From Rhodospirillaceae bacterium (lineage in GTDB: Bacteria > Pseudomonadota > Alphaproteobacteria > UBA8366), in the NCBI GenBank assembly GCA_002711555.1, contig PARQ01000014.1:1-8458 (forward strand): a stretch of DNA of 8,458 bases. Direction: 5' to 3'. A model generated the notes under the pieces. The model was not told where the DNA came from. It saw only the letters and a program-made list of their open reading frames with translations, and made no database searches. Shown piece by piece: positions 7,327 through 8,458 of this stretch. The translations under genes and the position numbers were made by a program. Every line of letters begins with the position of its first letter. The stretch's first letter is position 1.

Positions 7327-8458
7327 ATGAGCAAAAAAAATAAGAGCGTGATGAAGAAGCTACAGATGGGGGCACTCCATGCTGAAGCTGGTCGCTTAGA
7401 AAATGCAGAGGCGTCTTTCTCTGAGGCTGCGCTCGAGGATCCAACATGCTCGGAAGCCCATTATAACCTTGCTGTCTTGTTTTTAGAAGATGGGAGAATG
7501 GATCGTGCAATTGAAAAATTCCTAAGAGTCATCTCCCTATCACCTGATATATTTTTGGTTCATAAGGAATTCGGAGAGACAATTATCGAGTATGAAGTAC
7601 CTTATTTCGATTCTAAAACCGAATTCAGGGATATGAGCGCCTTTAATTCTGCTATTGCATCATATCGTGAGGCAATCGACGCGATACCAATTTTGCGCGA
7701 ATGCCACCGAAATATTGGCGAAGTTCTTATGACAAAAGGCCAATATAACGAAGCTGACACAGCATTCGCGAAAGCCACCAAAATACCCAGTGATCTTCAA
7801 GAGGTATTCCACAATGTCGGTGTTACGATTCATTGCCCGGGAAATTTAGATAATGCCATTTCTATGCATCGGACTGCGATGGCCTGCGCGCCTGATTACG
7901 AAGGAGACGAAATATCGGAACAATCGTTTTTAGAAACAGATCTATCATTTACTGATAATGAAATATTATTACCGGACGGATTCGAAGTAATGATGGAATG
8001 GGAGCGCCCCATAATGGAGCGCTCAGCAGAAATGATCACCATAAACGGCGGCGATGTCCTAAATGTGGGTTTTGGAATGGCAATTATTGATACGGCCATT
8101 CAAGCCCACAACGTATCGACGCACACAATAATTGAGGCACACCCACAAGTGGTTCGTAAAGCAAGAGCTTGGGCCCGCGATAAAGATGGGGTCAATATCA
8201 TAGCAAAACGTTGGCAGGATGCTATTGGCGATATAGGCCCGTTTGATGGAATATATTTCGACACGTTGATGCCTCCAATGATACCGTTTCTCCGCGAATC
8301 CTCTAACCTTCTTAAAAAGGGTGGAGTTTTTACGTTTTTCCAAATGATGGTGCAATTTGAAAACATAGAGGCAATGGCTGACACTGAATTACACTTCGTG
8401 CTCGAACAAATGCCTTTTAAAGCAGTAGAAAAAAACCGGTACTACCGGCTACTAGAGA
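7327..8458 (+). CDS. TPR protein fused to a GAMT/RMT2-like SAM-dependent methyltransferase (C-terminus beyond window)
   Basis: An open plus-strand frame gives 377 complete codons to the right edge; the end is missing, probably by a short stretch, since NRYYRLLE resembles the region near the GAMT C-terminus. Residues about 11-191 contain tetratricopeptide-like repeats (about 11-43, 44-76, 124-157 and 158-191, plus a divergent unit at 77-123). Residues about 219-377 resemble guanidinoacetate N-methyltransferase and fungal RMT2: MMEWERPIM (222-230), SAM-binding motif I VLNVGFGMAIID (244-255), IIEAHP (268-273), FDGIYFDT (306-313) and KKGGVFTFF (330-338). Glu226 and Asp312 align with GAMT Glu46 and Asp135, the guanidino-binding residues, so methyl transfer to a guanidino group, perhaps a protein arginine, is plausible but inferred. 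It is probably cytoplasmic. The start is uncertain: no strong ribosome site is seen, and an in-frame ATG at 7303 would add eight residues. It diverges from the dehydrogenase gene. Confidence 0.82.
   Translation, partial: MSKKNKSVMKKLQMGALHAEAGRLENAEASFSEAALEDPTCSEAHYNLAVLFLEDGRMDRAIEKFLRVISLSPDIFLVHKEFGETIIEYEVPYFDSKTEFRDMSAFNSAIASYREAIDAIPILRECHRNIGEVLMTKGQYNEADTAFAKATKIPSDLQEVFHNVGVTIHCPGNLDNAISMHRTAMACAPDYEGDEISEQSFLETDLSFTDNEILLPDGFEVMMEWERPIMERSAEMITINGGDVLNVGFGMAIIDTAIQAHNVSTHTIIEAHPQVVRKARAWARDKDGVNIIAKRWQDAIGDIGPFDGIYFDTLMPPMIPFLRESSNLLKKGGVFTFFQMMVQFENIEAMADTELHFVLEQMPFKAVEKNRYYRLLE

Noticed and set aside
7268..7510. 81-codon N-terminal extension of the dehydrogenase frame
   Set aside because: It overlaps the 5' end of the TPR-methyltransferase gene in antisense. 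The extension is low in family resemblance, and LDHD homology begins after the ATG at 7267.

Overview
The window looks like a compact, protein-dense piece of a Gram-negative chromosome, most likely alphaproteobacterial. This rests on the style of the proteins: an AsmA-type envelope protein, a class III CoA-transferase paired with a crotonase-fold protein, and an LDHD-type flavoprotein, together with moderate GC content judged by eye. The taxonomic call is an inference. No rRNA, tRNA, CRISPR array, insertion sequence or phage gene was seen. Six genes fill almost all of the 8458 bases, and the longest gap is 140 bases.

Left block, minus strand (1-4382): a class III (CaiB/BaiF-type) CoA-transferase is followed after 47 bases by an enoyl-CoA hydratase/isomerase-family protein. 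After 140 bases comes the start of a large AsmA-family protein that runs off the left edge. The first two are very probably one operon. AsmA may be read through from them or have its own promoter; the 140-base gap holds a two-part inverted repeat that could act as a weak terminator.

Middle (4383-5876): an amidase-signature hydrolase is transcribed away from the CoA-transferase. The 120-base divergent promoter region carries a perfect inverted repeat with 10-base arms and a 6-base spacer, the best candidate regulatory site in the window. It lies where one regulator could control both directions.

Right block (5873-8458): a D-2-hydroxyacid (D-lactate-type) FAD dehydrogenase on the minus strand converges on the amidase so tightly that both TAA stops are written in the same four bases, TTAA. 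Divergent from the dehydrogenase, with at most 59 bases between, is a plus-strand gene cut by the right edge. It encodes tetratricopeptide repeats fused to a methyltransferase domain of the guanidinoacetate methyltransferase (GAMT)/RMT2 type. This fusion is the most unusual item here.

How the genes may work together (inference): the amidase could release a carboxylic acid from an amide, the CoA-transferase could load it onto CoA, the crotonase-fold protein could process the acyl-CoA, and the dehydrogenase could oxidise a D-2-hydroxyacid, feeding electrons to the respiratory chain. The substrate cannot be read from the sequence. AsmA and the TPR-methyltransferase have no evident role in that route.
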